A DNA stretch of 64,000 nt from Pyrenochaeta sp. MPI-SDFR-AT-0127 (Eukaryota; Ascomycota; Dothideomycetes; Pleosporales; Cucurbitariaceae). Positions 35,717-48,263 of this stretch are shown one piece after another. A model generated the notes under the pieces. The model saw only the letters and a program-made list of their open reading frames with translations. It searched no databases and was not told the DNA's origin. The stretch covers positions 62,001 to 126,000 of the forward strand of contig JAGTJM010000037.1 in the NCBI GenBank assembly GCA_020747015.1. Reading direction: 5' to 3'. Both the position numbers and the translations under genes were made by a program. The stretch's first letter is position 1. Each line of letters starts with the position of its first letter.

Positions 35717-37244
35717 TGTGAATGGGATGTAGAAACCTTGGTTGTATATATACAAAGGAATTTACAGGGCTTCCTTTGTAAGTACATAGGCCCTAGGAAT
35801 TCGGATAGTATGCATCAACCATTTTCTGTATGCGTGCTTTGCTCGGGAGGAGATCTTGCCAAACTTTGAAGATAGAAACTACTTTGTAATCAAATTTGAT
35901 TTGGGCATCATCTCAACAATGCATTCAGAAATGCACAACGATGACATGACCCAACTGAGCGGATGATGTTCCTGTGTGGTTGTTTCGATGAACAAAGAGC
36001 GTAGTACCAACAGCTTACCGCGACAAAGTCTGTATTTCTTCTCAAGGAGTATAGTATAGAATGTCAATCAATCTGCCATTATCGTTTTCCAGTCATCCTT
36101 CATTTCTGGGCTCCAGCTGTGCATCGCCCAGGAATGAAATGGCTTAGAAAGACGAGGCTGGATTCACCTTGAGTATTTCTCTGAGCATCAAGTGAATTTT
36201 CAGTCTTTTTGACGTTGCTTTCTGCTCTCGCTATTGTGAATGTGCCGTTTGTCTTTGTTGTTGCGCCATGGGCAGGGTGGGCATGTATGCGATCTGATTT
36301 CGAAACACCCTGGCTAATTTCATAGCATTCGCATGGGGATCTTTCGAAAATAGATTTATGTTGATGTTCTCGTGTTGGCGAAGTAGTCTAGCAGCTTCCG
36401 CTCTATCTTTCAACACAGCGTGGTGTAGGGAATTGCGTCCGATTTAATCGACTGGATTTCACCAATATCCGTGTGGGTTGACAAACAGCGTAGTGTAATA
36501 TAGTTGTCTTTTCTGACAGCAATATGCCGCACAACTTCGCTGGTATAATCTTTCAAATTGTCAACCTGCAGGTGGTGGGTAAGTCAACAATCTCCTTTTC
36601 CCGTTTCAGACATGGCCTTCAGTAATGATATTTGATTCGTGATGCTCTGGTGCTTTGATGATTGTTAGAGATTAATAGATTGTTCGAATGCAACTAGGCT
36701 ATCTCAAGACTACAAATATTGCGATATAGTTCTTGATTCTATGGAATAGTATTGTGAATCAGGGTGCGATTCAATAGTGTCCGGCCTTGGATGACCTCAT
36801 GTAATGACCTTTGTAGTGTGTCATTCACAGCCTGGCCACAGGTCCTTTTGGAGCAAGTGTTTATGTGTGGGTGAGAGAAATCGTCTGAAAGCAGCAATCA
36901 CAGCATATCATGTTTGTTGACAAGCTCCGCAATTGAGGCAATGGTGGTGAGAAATAAATGCAAAAGTCACAATCGTCTTGTGAAATATTATGCTGAAAAT
37001 ATGATTTATATAGTGACATGATTTGGAATCTAGCGCTAGAGTAGGCTATGGTATGGAGAGGCTATGATGCAATCAAATTCATGTTGATAGAATCATATGC
37101 ATGTCAATCTATGCCCCCATGATAGCCATGATCCTTTCATGGCCATGTCTAATGATGCTAAATACCAGATGCTAACTACGACATGAAGGTTCGCTACCCA
37201 TGATTACCGTCTTCATTTGAACTGCCAATTTGATGCAAATGTGA
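35717..37244. other. A+T-rich gene-poor stretch
   Basis: Apart from the ankyrin relic described separately, I see no gene. TpA-rich sequence and many stops in all frames suggest decayed DNA; repeat-induced mutation is possible but not measured. Confidence 0.4.
36231..36560 (-). pseudogene. Degenerate ankyrin-repeat gene relic
   Basis: On the minus strand the frame near 36435-36270 reads GRNSLHHAVLKDRAEAARLL and then RQHENININLF, which fits one ankyrin unit (G-x-T/S-x-LHHA...A..LL). A stop lies a few codons before it, and the preceding segment (SEVVRHIAVRKDNYITL) is in another frame. Further fragments such as GRTLLNRTLIHN occur near 36.78 kb. No start codon or intact frame remains. It may be a remnant of a gene like the zinc-finger/ankyrin gene at 52.7 kb. 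Confidence 0.45.
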
Positions 37245-40200
37245 TCAAAGAACAGGCATAAGGACCTTTTCTAACCATTCCGTCACAGTTACAGCCAAGT
37301 CCCCACTGTCTACAAGCTTGGTCTCTTCGCTCGTACTCCATTCTTTATTCACTCCCAAGGCCAGTTCCACAAACAAGACTTCTACGTCCTGCTCCGTTCC
37401 TTCACACAACAATGGTCTCAATTTACCGTCTTCGTTTAACCACCTGACCAGCATATCACCATCAATATGTTTTTTCTGCGGACCACCAGTTCCATGTTCT
37501 TGATATCTTGGATCTACTGTCCTTGCTGTGATCCTTTCATCTTGATTACCATCGGCTCCATTCATCAGTATGTCGGAGATGTCGCCACTGCGAGATTTGA
37601 GTTTGATGTTTTGGAATCTGAAGTTGCGGGCGCGTTTAGTTTTGATAATATTCTGTATGAGGCAGAGGAGGCGCCGGGCTGATTGGGAGAGGATAGACAA
37701 GGTATAGAGCGCGCCATCCGAACATGCTCCAATGATATCATCTGCTAGGACCCCTGTGATATTGTTGGAGTGGGCAGTACGACGCCACGGTGGGCGGATA
37801 TCGCCGCGTTGTAATCGAACTATTGTTCGTGGCAGACATGCCTCGAAAACAGTGTCTGAAGCGTTCTTGTATGTTCGTTCTGGGGGATGATGCAAACCAG
37901 TGAGCGAAGAGCTTTTCTTGTCTGTGAATATCACGATTCTGTCATTAGAATTGTCTTCCCCAACCGTACTTGGTAAATCGAGGACTAAATGGTGAGTGCA
38001 CGACCGCTCACGGCTATCGGTGAAAACTTGCTCAAAGTCAAATCTGTCTTCTCGTGCCGTGCCTACAACTTCATAGCAGATGTGGGAGTGTTGCAACGTA
38101 GATACGTATACAAAGGGAGATTGCGTAGAGATATGGAGACCTGGTGAAGGAAGCTCCTTCGTTCCCCGCTTGAACCATCTGTGCTTATTTAGTGAAATAG
38201 GCTGCGGAAACGAATCCAATACGTACCTGCCCGCTTGGGAGTCAAAGTAATCCAACGACAATGTTTTTCCGATCACACTGACGGTTGAATCGTTACCCCA
38301 CAGAGAGATGCAGTAAACGGGATGATCATAGACAGATTCCTTCTGCAATTGCAATCGTGTACCAGTCTTGCCAGTGTTGAAGATGAGTCTGCGTCCAGTT
38401 TCTTTGCCTGGGCCCACCTTGATGCCAGTGCCGACGATAATAAGAGAATACTTCTTGCCGTGATGATCGACAAAGGGCCATTCGACGATCGAGTAGACTC
38501 TCTCCGCGTGTTTAAGATGACATTGAGCTACAACAAGTCTGTTCAATGGCATGCCTCCCTCCTCAGGCTTGGTATCTGGTTCATCTAGTGGCTTGTCATC
38601 TTGTATATTTAACAGCTTGATTGTCGAGTGTAACACCCTGTAACCATCAGGTGGTGCCCTCTCTTCTTTTGCTTCGATTGTAGATACTATCATTTTGCGC
38701 AATGACTTGATGTACACCACATTTGTGGGCTTTGCAGTTGTGAGCAATTTCCGTGGTACTACTTTGCAGTCGTTTCGGGGCGGTAAATCGGTGTCTTGGC
38801 TCATCCATCTAATATCCGAATCAAGTTGCGCAAACAGTAGCTGATCGCCAGCAACAGCGAAAAGGAAACCCCCAAGGTTTCTTCCAAGCGCGTCCAACTC
38901 TTGAAGGAAAGGAAGTTGAGACATTGCCGTGACTGAAGCCTGCGAATACGCTGGGTTGGCATGGTTGGTGAACCATATCGAGTCGATTTCCACGCCAGAC
39001 GAATTGTTCTGGGAGCAGCGCACCCGGCAGAAGTCTGACCCGCACGAAACAAACGCAGCTGCTGGATCGGTTTGGCTTCGAGCTATCTGGGCGGATGTTT
39101 CGCCCAACTTGAAGCACTTCCATTCTAATTGTAGGTTGTCTGATATTTATTAGTGCAACGTGGGTGATGAGTTGAATTATAGCCATACCAAAATGGGCGA
39201 TTGGAAGGTCAGCACTCAGAAGAAAACCGTTGCGCGTAGTGCAGACCAGTACCAGCCGTTCTCTTAAGCTCAACAATGCGACACTCTCACATAGCATTGA
39301 AGTTTCGCTGATTTGGACACTCCCTATAGATGCTTCTAACACTACGGAAGGTACGCCAGAATCGTTTAGACTTAATAACATTATCTTGGAGTCGAAAGTG
39401 CTCACAAAGACATGAGGGGCGCCGTTGATTTCAAGAAGCTGTAAGCAGGTTGGATCATGAGCCAGCTGGTGTCGAAGATTCTTGGTCTTGCCAAAAGTAC
39501 CATCACGGGAAGCCGGAATGATCTCCAGGTACGTATGACCAGATTCGCGAAAGGTGATTGCAATAAAGGGGAATGCTGTCCTAGAAGCTGCCAAGAGCAG
39601 GGCTGGATTGAATGATATGGAATCGGTCTGTTGAAGATTGGGGCGGCGGAGGAATCGAGCCTCACTCCGCGTTACTTGTATTGAAAGGTCGTTAGACCAT
39701 GTGCAAGCTGAAATAGTTTCTTCATCTCGCATGATGTTATCTTGCACAATCTCATCTTCAGTTGGAATCTGAGCCTTGTCCCAGATCCCATCTTCCCATG
39801 CACCAGAGAACTCCCCCCGGCTCTCTGGCTGCGTACGAATGATGCGAACCAGGAGTGTTTCCAGCGGGAGAGTGATAGCGAACGTCGCATAGTGTTGCCG
39901 TACCTTATTGCCTTCAATCTCGACCGTCTGGCTGCCATAATCGACCACCCACAGCCCTGTGCAACCATCCATGCCGCTGAAAGAGTCGTCCACGAATGCG
40001 TGCAAGCCACATCTCAGCTCAGATATCTCACCTTGAGGAGTACTCCCATTAGCAACGAATATGGCCGAGCGTTTGCGCTCATAGGGCGCTCGTAGACCAG
40101 AGAGTCGGGTGACAGCGAGATCGGTAAGCGGAGTCCAGTTAGGCAACGACTCCACATGCGTGAATTGGTTCGTCCCGGGATACTGCAGGCTGTATGAGTA

Positions 40201-41649
40201 CTCAGTCGGCCATGCGCCAACTTTGCATAGAAGACCGTCATTTCCTGCTCCTCCCGCAATGAGAACATCAGGATATAGTTGCGAAAACTCAGAGTTATCG
40301 ACACTGACACATGCAAACGCCGTGTCGATACGATATGGCCACTCGCCAGCGTCATCCAAGTCCACACTACCCGTTGAGGCTCGCTCTGCGTACATGACAC
40401 GTCCGTCTTCGCGCGCGATGTAGAACGCCTCCTTGGAGAATTCTGGATTGCGAGGCGTTTTGTCCCACGCAACCCATTTCGGTCTGTGTTTGCTGTCGCC
40501 TGGGCGTAGTGGAGGCGAAATGGGTGGTTTAATCGGTACTTTGGATCGCACAGGAATACCAGATAGGACGTCTTTGTAAACCGAGAGATGAGTGTCGAAG
40601 ACCAACAGAAAGTCGGGGCTGCGGCTAAGAGGGATAAGTAGTGAAGGATTATGATCCTCTGAGTGAGTTAGTTTAGCACAAAGAACAATACGGCCTTGAC
40701 ACTTACCGAAATCTGCCGAGACACGTTCAGTACGAGCTGTAGCACTGCTCAAGTCTTGTCGGGAATCCCAATCAAAACATGTAATTTTTGTTTTTCCATG
40801 GTGGGCAACAATGAAAAGAAGAACTACGTGAAAGTCATCTTTGCCGCCGCCTGAAGACAGAAAATCCATATGCATGACACGTCCCTCGATTGGGAATATC
40901 CGCTCATCTTCGATGGGTGTTGTTTCTTTACCTCCACGCGCCTCTTCTCTCCATTCGTTCATGGGTTTCGTTTTGTAGAGTATGAAAAGGCCTTCATGAG
41001 CAGCGACAGCTATGGCTCGACGCCTGGGGTCAACGGCGAGGAACGGCCCGGGTCGATCAAAGCGCGATGATGCGGTGGGAAGCTTGATGGTCTTTTGACA
41101 GAAGGCTACGGCTCCTGTTGGCAATTCTCGAGCCCACAAAAACACCATCGTGCGGGATGCCAGAGTGAGTATGATGACTTCGGGCGGTAAGTTGTACTCT
41201 TCATCACCTGTCATTGATCTTCTATGTCTGTGCATGGTCTGTTTCTTGGGCAGTGGGCTGCCTATACTCTTGGTGCGTGGAACCTCACGAGGATCACCGA
41301 ACACTCTAGCGGCGAGAATACGGCCAGAGAAGTCGGTCTTGGTTGCAACATGGCGAAGGTGGCCATAGTCGCGAATCTCCTTGAGTTGCACAGAGTCTTC
41401 ACCGACGAGAACGATGTCAGTCAAGTCTTTGTGGCGTATATTTGCCGGCAGGATGAAGCTGCACATTGGACTTGCAAACAGAGTTCTCGAGAGAATACCA
41501 TAGTCGGGGACACGGATGGTAGGCTTGATGGTGGGCTCTCTCATCTCAGTATCAGTCTGCTGGGCTCGTGCCATGATCTGATAGACGTCGTGTGGTCTCG
41601 AGACCCACTCATTGTTGACGAGGACAAGACCTTGAATTTGGTGCTCCAT
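37245..41649 (-). CDS. DDB1/CPSF-A family large beta-propeller protein (MMS1_N domain)
   Basis: About 1,414-1,430 aa. The family (DDB1, CPSF160, Rse1, Mms1, Rik1) forms three beta-propellers that scaffold ubiquitin ligases, splicing or polyadenylation factors; which branch this belongs to is not clear. Intron 39125-39188 joins PIAHF to EWKCFKLGETSAQIA. A second, 40659-40706 (GTAAGT...CTAAC...CAG), is 48 nt with no in-frame stop; a third, 38179-38226 (GTACGT...CAG), is also 48 nt and stopless. Repeated propeller strands appear throughout, for example EVIILTLASRTMVFLWAREL and SPFVYVSTLQHSHICYEV. The start at 41649 (GCCATGGAG) is a good context and opens with LVLVNNEWVSRP, typical of the family N-terminus. 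Divergent from the RabGAP gene. Confidence 0.75.
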
Positions 41650-42798
41650 GGCGGGGACAAGGCCCCAGGAGGCGGGAAAGACAGGCTGAATACAAGACGA
41701 GCCGTATCTCGATGGGTCTCAAGTCGGCAATGGCAGCCAGGTCGTGCAAGTTGCGCACGACGCTGGCCTACACCGGCGTGGGGACAAGCAGCGAGCACAC
41801 ACTGAAGACAGAAGAGATGAATAACATGTTGGTGCCTGGTCGAGCAGGCAGGCTTGTCAGACGGGCTTTTGGCGAGGCGAAGAGATTCAGGATCGCCGAG
41901 AGGGGCTAATTGACGCAATGAAAACGGCTTGCACAGCAGTCGGTACAAGGGCGGGATTGGAGGGTGGTTGGATGACTGGACTACCACGAGCGAATGAAGA
42001 GAAGTGGCGCCAGGATGCCCTGACCAACGTCTGCAAGAGCCCGCTATAGCGGCTTCGGACTATATGGCAAGCCCACATACGGTGGTCCCGGCCTCGTGAT
42101 GAAGCGAGTTGGCGGCCAGCGAGGTACCGCCTGAGGTACACAATGGGAATGGCGATGATGAGCCCGTGTGCACTCTGCACGATCGTGCACGATCTTAGCG
42201 TGATGGCCTTCCTGTGTGGGTGGGCTAAGAGTCCGAGGCTAAGCGACGTGGGCGGAGCGAGATCTGGCGCAGATATGGATGTGAGCCTGCTGCAGCTGGC
42301 CTGTCTGCGGTGTCGGCCGTCGTGTCGTGCATAAGACGCGTGCCGTGAGCGTGGGTCTGCAGAGCAGCAGGACGGTGGCAGGCCGACTGGGGCAACAACA
42401 ACACAGCACGACGCATGGAAAAGGAACGGCAGCTAGTCTCAAGATGCCCGTGGTCCAGCGTGCTCGCAGGGTTCCCAATGGCGTGGCGGCCGACCGATCT
42501 TGGGTTCGCTTGGGGGCTGTCTGGTGGGACATTCATTCATTCCTTCATTCCTTCACTCGTCCATTCACGGCCGCGGGATGCCAAGGCCGCTCGGGGGGAA
42601 GCAGGGAAGGCAGTCGCGAGGCTCGCGTCAACCTGGCCCTCGGGACTACGCGCAACCATGACAAGACCAGCAGAACACGTCTCGCTCTGCTTTGCCCTCG
42701 CAACGGCACACAAGAGCCACGTCACAGCTACTCGGTGGGACCTGTCTGGTGGTGTGTCTGCGTGCTAGAATTGCTGCATTCGAGATGCGGCCACGGTC
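41650..42798. promoter_or_regulatory. Divergent upstream region of the MMS1_N and RabGAP genes
   Basis: No exon is supported. It contains a 12 bp palindrome GCACGATCGTGC at 42177-42188 and a TTCA/TTCC microsatellite at 42531-42567. Open frames in it are GC-rich shadows. Confidence 0.5.
42531..42567. repeat. TTCA/TTCC tetranucleotide microsatellite
   Basis: ATTCATTCATTCCTTCATTC and following units repeat for some 37 bases in the upstream region of the RabGAP gene. Confidence 0.65.
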
Positions 42799-44189
42799 AT
42801 GGCTTCACGCACACCCTCACGCTCCGTCTCGCGCTCAGTGAGCTCGGGAAGTCTGCCCCAGCGCCGGCCCACACCCGCCATCGAGCTCTCGCCCGCCGAC
42901 AAGGAGAAAGAGGCGTTGATCCGCGCTGCATGCCAGGACCACGATGTCGACACCCTGGTCCGCCTAGCAACGAGCAACTCCGGCCTCGTCAGCGATAGCC
43001 TGCGTCGTACTGCCTGTATGCCTTCCCCCCCCCGTCTGCCATGTTTCTTTCATTCCATTTGCCGTGATTGACGTGCCCAGGGCCTCTCTTGCTTGCATGT
43101 TCAGGCAACGACTCGCACAAGACGCCATGGAAAGACCTCCCTGAGCACAAGGACGAGCATCAGGTTGGACTCGACGTCAACCGTGCCTTTGTCTACTATC
43201 CCAAGAATGGTGCCTAACCTTCTCCACTCTGCATATGCGCCCAACTTCCTCATAGCTGACTCTTTGCAGAATCAGACAAGCAGCTCGACCGGCGCAAGGA
43301 AGAGCTCTCCAATGTAATCCTCAGCGTGCTCCGCCGGCACCCAGCATTGTGCTACTTCCAGGGCTACCACGACATTGTCCAGGTCTTCCTGCTAGTCCTT
43401 GGCGCCCACGAGGCACCTGCTGCTGTTGCCCGCCTCAGTCTCCTCCGCATCCGCGACTTTATGCTGTCGTCCCTCGATCCGGCAATCTCCCAGCTTGAGC
43501 TGCTCCGACCCATCCTTCGCGCTGCCGACCCCCTGCTGTACGACCGTCTCCCTAAAAGCCAGCCCTCGTTTGCACTCGCTGGTACCATTACCATGTTTGC
43601 ACACAACATACAGGACTACAAGGACATCACGAGGCTGTTTGACTTCTTCTTGGCTCGCCATGCCGTCATGCCCATATACCTTTTCGCTGCTGTAGTACTC
43701 TCCAAGAGAGAAGAGCTGCTCGAGATTGACAAGGAAGATGAGGACATCATGTATGTCATGTTGAGTCGACTTCCCCAGCACTTTGACGTTGAGTTTCACC
43801 TTGCCCGAACTGTCGAGCTCTACGAGAGACTTCCTCCTGCCTCGCTGAACAGCTGGGAATGGTGGAGAATATCGTCTTCTAGTGTGCTCAAGGCCTCGGC
43901 TACAAATACTACTCTACGTCGCCTGACTTTGGAGGATGGAGAGACACTCTTTGCTCAGCAAGAGAAAGAACTACAGCGACAGCATGCTCTGAAACGAGCA
44001 GCGAACAACCTTAGATGTGTCAGGATGCGCCTTTGGTACTACCGCCGATTTGGGGTCGCTGGGCTTGCTGTGCTCGTTGGCGCATACGCCTTTTGGCTCG
44101 GCAAGAGCGGAGGCCTCGGTAGCACGCGATACCCGCTCCTTGGACCACTGGGCGTCTTTCTTGAAAGGATCATTGGTGTAACGGTCTAA
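42799..44189 (+). CDS. TBC-domain RabGAP, TBC1D20/Gyp8 type, ER-anchored
   Basis: GTPase-activating protein for Rab1/Ypt1-like GTPases at the ER. Three exons, introns 43016-43080 and 43210-43269, give about 421 aa. Splicing at the first junction creates Trp in RRTAWPLLLACSGNDS, the conserved start of a TBC domain. The arginine finger motif is VGLDVNR (V-x-x-D-x-x-R) and the glutamine finger is CYFQGYHD (YxQG). Further helices (MPIYLFAAVVL, IMYVMLSRLPQHFD) match the family. A hydrophobic segment near the C-terminus (FGVAGLAVLVGAYAFWLG) is the ER anchor expected of TBC1D20/Gyp8 and separates it from other TBC proteins. The N-terminal 35 residues are Ser/Arg-rich. The start ATG at 42799 precedes MASRTPSRSVSRS. 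Confidence 0.92.
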
Positions 44190-46008
44190 GGCTTGGAGTA
44201 CTGGGGAGTTGGGATGTCATAAAAGTGATTTTAGAACATAGCGCGGTGCCGCGGAGTTCACCAATGGCGAGCACGAGTCCTATACTGGATATAGATTAGT
44301 AGACCTCGCTCAAAACTTTAGATTAACCCATTTCACTTGTCAAGCCTGGGTGCTACGGAATGACTTTGTGCATTTACACTTCTACTTGCCTGCAGTAGCA
44401 GACGTATCTACGTTTTCCAGGTGCTTGAAAAGTTTGTGATTTGTACCGAAGCCAAAGTGTAGCCTTGCCGTGTGAAAAGACATTTTTAAGATGGATTGAG
44501 CTGTGGTGTATTGGGCATTTAAGTTCATGCATCATGGTCTTGTGATTCCGCTAAAGAGTGACCGAGTAGTTCCGGCCGATCCCTCACAACAACCAACACC
44601 TCAGTAGTGACTGCACATGTCTCCGTCACATTTCCTAGTGTATTACTCTTTCATTCGAATTTCCTTGTTGTATTCGTCGCTCAGAGCCACAACCTTCGTC
44701 GAATTTTCAAAGATGATACTCCAGCCCACCCAAAACAAACTATTAAGCATTGTTGAACCGACCTCACCCTCGACAAATGTCAAGGCTTCGGAGCTAGTTG
44801 TAGACATAATGTTGCAGGTTTAAACCAAGCATTCAAGCAGGAGAAAGCTGATTCTCACTGCTGACCATATCCATTGCGTGGATGTACCTATATTACAGGC
44901 ACGACAGCTGGGAACAAAGGATTCATGACTGCCGCCTGGGGTCAATATAAATATTGTTTGTGTGGAAAACTTGGTTGGTCCCGTCGATAAAGTCTGCTAT
45001 GGGCACAATCCTGAGCACAAAGACTATTCAAGCCGTGGATTGAGGGCATGTATGACGGTGTGTATCCTGGCTATCCTCTCTTACATGACTATGAGTTATG
45101 GGGCTCCGCATTCGGCATCTGACCGTAGACTTCGTGTCTTTCCCCACAGGAAGCAGTCATGCGATACATCCCGAATAGACATCCATATTGGTCTAGATTT
45201 CTAGTCGGGTCTCGTATTTCCCAATCCACACTGCACTGCGTCACTGTTTCGGGCTACAATGATCAACTGGAGATGTACAATCTGTTGAAACTGCCACCAA
45301 AGTGGGAAATGAAAAATGTCAGAAACAATGTAGGGTGTAACTGAGACGCAGTCTAGAGGGACAATTGTGGGGAACGGGTGTCCTATGCAGTGCTTATAAA
45401 TGAGATCATGGCCAAGGAAATATTTAACGGAGCGTGGATTATTTCAGATGATACAAAGCCACAAATCTAGACCGTAGAGAGTGGATGCCAGTCGTGAAAA
45501 AGGTCCTATAAATCATGATCACGACCAATATGGGTAGAGTGGCTCTCATAAGTGCGGACCATACCCACAAGTGGGGACAGGATGGAGTCTCGAAGGTTTT
45601 GTTTGATCCGCGGACCGATCCGTTGACGTCGGTTGCACAGGGAGAATTATGCACAATGACGATGTGGCCCTTGCTTAATTCCACAGTAGAGGAAGTGCTG
45701 TCGCACCCGGCCAATTGTTCTCATAACCCGAAGAGTGGTTCAGAGCAATCATGCAAGCATTTGATTGCAGTGAGACTTAAGTAGATTGTGATTGCTATTC
45801 ATCAAGCCCGTCTGCTAGCCGAGTCTTTGAGAACGGGAGGTGGCCAAAAGTTCTCCCTACAATGAGATGCATACCTTTTCCTGCTCCGCACATGGAAGAC
45901 TAAAGCTTCCCATCCTCAGTGTGGAAATTGAAGCTGGATGTGTTGGAGGCGCAAGGCAAAAGCTAGTCAGACCTTGTATAGAGTGAAAAGATGTGCGTGT
46001 AATCATAA
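44190..46008. other. Gene-poor stretch
   Basis: Several short frames occur. One on the minus strand (45439-45714) has a hydrophobic core (ATLPILVVIMIYRTFF) but starts without ATG and is preceded by stops. I cannot support a gene. Confidence 0.4.
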
Positions 46009-46602
46009 TCACGAGCCTTGAGTCTTGGGACCAAGGCCTGAGCTATATCCTGCTTCGTTCTTGCTCGGCTCTTCCATCAAGTCCGAGCTGTAGACACGCC
46101 TGAAGTCTTGTTCATTCCAACCCTGCTGCTGAGCCAGCGAACTCAGACTGAGGCCTCGAGACCGTGTCTTCTTGATTACGTCACCCTGTGTAGCACCGAC
46201 AGCGCCGTAGTTCAGCGGCACCACACCCTGGCCCGGTGGTGGGAACGGAGTGACCGATGAGGTAGGTGAAGCGACAACTTCAGCACCCGTAACATTGTCC
46301 GCTCTGTCGGTATCTGTAGACATATTCGAGGAGACCGAGGCTTCCTGCGCTCTTCTCAACGCGTTCTCGTAGTTTGTCGAGCTGGTACGAGCAACGCCAG
46401 GCCGTCGATAGGCTCTTTGTGCTTCGTCTGTACCGGTTTCAGTTATCGACGCTGGATCTGGTGCAGCCGAGTCGGTTTGGGCGATGCTATTGTGTGTGAG
46501 GGCAGCCTCAGCCTCAGATCGTGTATTTGGCGTAAGACCAGAAGGTGTGGGGACACCAAAGGTGCCATCGGATGGCGGAAGAAGAGATGGTGAATTGCTC
46601 AT
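46009..46602 (-). CDS. Hypothetical low-complexity protein
   Basis: Single exon, 197 aa, rich in Ser, Thr, Ala, Pro and Gln, with no signal peptide or membrane segment. Most of it is likely disordered. A short ordered-looking C-terminal block, RSRGLSLSSLAQQQGWNEQD followed by FRRVYSSDLM, stands out from the rest and may be the functional part. The start ATG at 46602 opens MSNSPSLLPPSDG. I recognise no family. Confidence 0.6.
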   Translation of the reverse strand: MSNSPSLLPPSDGTFGVPTPSGLTPNTRSEAEAALTHNSIAQTDSAAPDPASITETGTDEAQRAYRRPGVARTSSTNYENALRRAQEASVSSNMSTDTDRADNVTGAEVVASPTSSVTPFPPPGQGVVPLNYGAVGATQGDVIKKTRSRGLSLSSLAQQQGWNEQDFRRVYSSDLMEEPSKNEAGYSSGLGPKTQGS

Positions 46603-48263
46603 AGTTTACGGCTGTCTGGTGTCTCGGTTGAGTTATCTGAGATATGTTCGAGACTACTGAATACGAATTAGTCCAAAGAGACGTCGAAGAGTAGTTGATT
46701 TTGAGGTGGAAGTTGCCAACGTACCCAAGGGTCTTCACTCTTGATGATGTTAAGAGTGTTGGAGAGATAGTCGAAATTGGGAGATTGATTATGCTGGCCT
46801 GTGAATTGCAGATTTCCTTGTTCCTGGCCAGTTAGCTCTTAGGGAAGGTGCGAAAGGCGATAAATTTTCTTACTCTCTTGTTTTTCCTGGTGGCTAGTTC
46901 TTTTCTAGAATCGAGAATCAAGGCACAGATGTCGTCTGATTTGGTCATAAAAAGCGTGACCTTGCGAATCCCCCTTCTTCAATGAACCACCCGAGGGTAT
47001 GATGGCATGGCTTGGCGAGTGACGTCGATTTCCAGGGTCCAACCTGCGGGGCGCCCAGTCCATGTACGGCAATTTGTTGTGTCGCTCAACTGACCATATC
47101 CCGATCTGGTCAGCTAGCTAGGGTTCGTGTACATCGCTGTCATGCTTTGTGGTGAACAACAGATGTAAGCGTTGAAGGAGTGCGTCGGCGGGACGCAAGC
47201 GTCCAAATATGCGCAAGTCGGTTCTGTACCTTGCGTAAAATTTGGGCGCGATACATGAAGTGCGGGTTTGTTGTGATAAGAATGGGCGTTATCGTTCAGT
47301 TACTTCGTTGCTAGTGCTCATCCTCATGCTGGGGCAGTCTGAAGGTCTTCGTTGCGTCGTTGGTTAAGGCTGTGCAGTTCGAGCGATCCAAAAGTTGACC
47401 ACCTTCAATTGACTGTGATTATTATGGAAAAAGAATAATCTGCCGGTCATGATCGTTCACCTTTTGCTTATCAGTTTCCAAATTATCTTTTGGGAGTGGG
47501 CACAGCTAGAAGGACGATCACTTACGTCTTCGTGTCACTCCCCTTATATCCAGCGACATCTACCGATCTTCACTCAGAAAAGACATCTGCAATTTGGTAA
47601 TTTATATGCATAATCATCTTCTATCAAAGACAGGGTGGCTAGGTAATGAGATCAACTGCTACATTGTTTGGTTGAATAAAGTGCACCGAGATGCAGATAG
47701 CGTCCATCTGTCCATTTTTGATAAGGATGCTAGTGTCCTGTCCAAGGTCAGATGAGGCGCGCAGCGATCGTTCACAGATGCTTGATTGAAAGTGGTGCGT
47801 TCTCGGTTACAGTAGGCTGTGCAAACGCCATTGAGGGGCTTTGTGATGCAGCCCACCGTACAAATAGCAGCTTATGGCTAGCTATTATGCAGAGGGAGGA
47901 CGGCTGCAAGATTCTATCCTTGCATTGTGCAAAGAAGAATGGGGAGGGCAATAGGAGTTTCCGAAGCAGGATGAGGCTGGTGCCGCTATAAACTTTGCGC
48001 CCTTTTGAAACTCATGGTCTTTACATGAGGAGTAAAATGTGATGCGAAAGGTTGCACGCAAGGCAACAATGGGGCTGTAACAACAGCTGTGTGATGCGGC
48101 TGGCTATTCAGCAGGCCTTAGCCGCCGCAGCAAGCATAGGCAGCGGCACCAACATCACAGCCTCGTCCGATGCACGAACAGCTCGGCGGACGACCATAAT
48201 ACAAGCCTTCCCGCCGCTCGGCAGATTGATTGAAGAGCTTACGCTCATTTGCCTTAGCAAAGG
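46603..48263. other. Intergenic stretch upstream of the NACHT gene
   Basis: No gene is supported. Frames near 47659-48285 are short and without domains. Promoters of the two flanking, divergently transcribed genes lie here. Confidence 0.4.

Noticed and set aside
45439..45714. 91-codon minus-strand frame with a hydrophobic segment
   Set aside because: No ATG start, stops directly upstream and no recognisable signal peptide.
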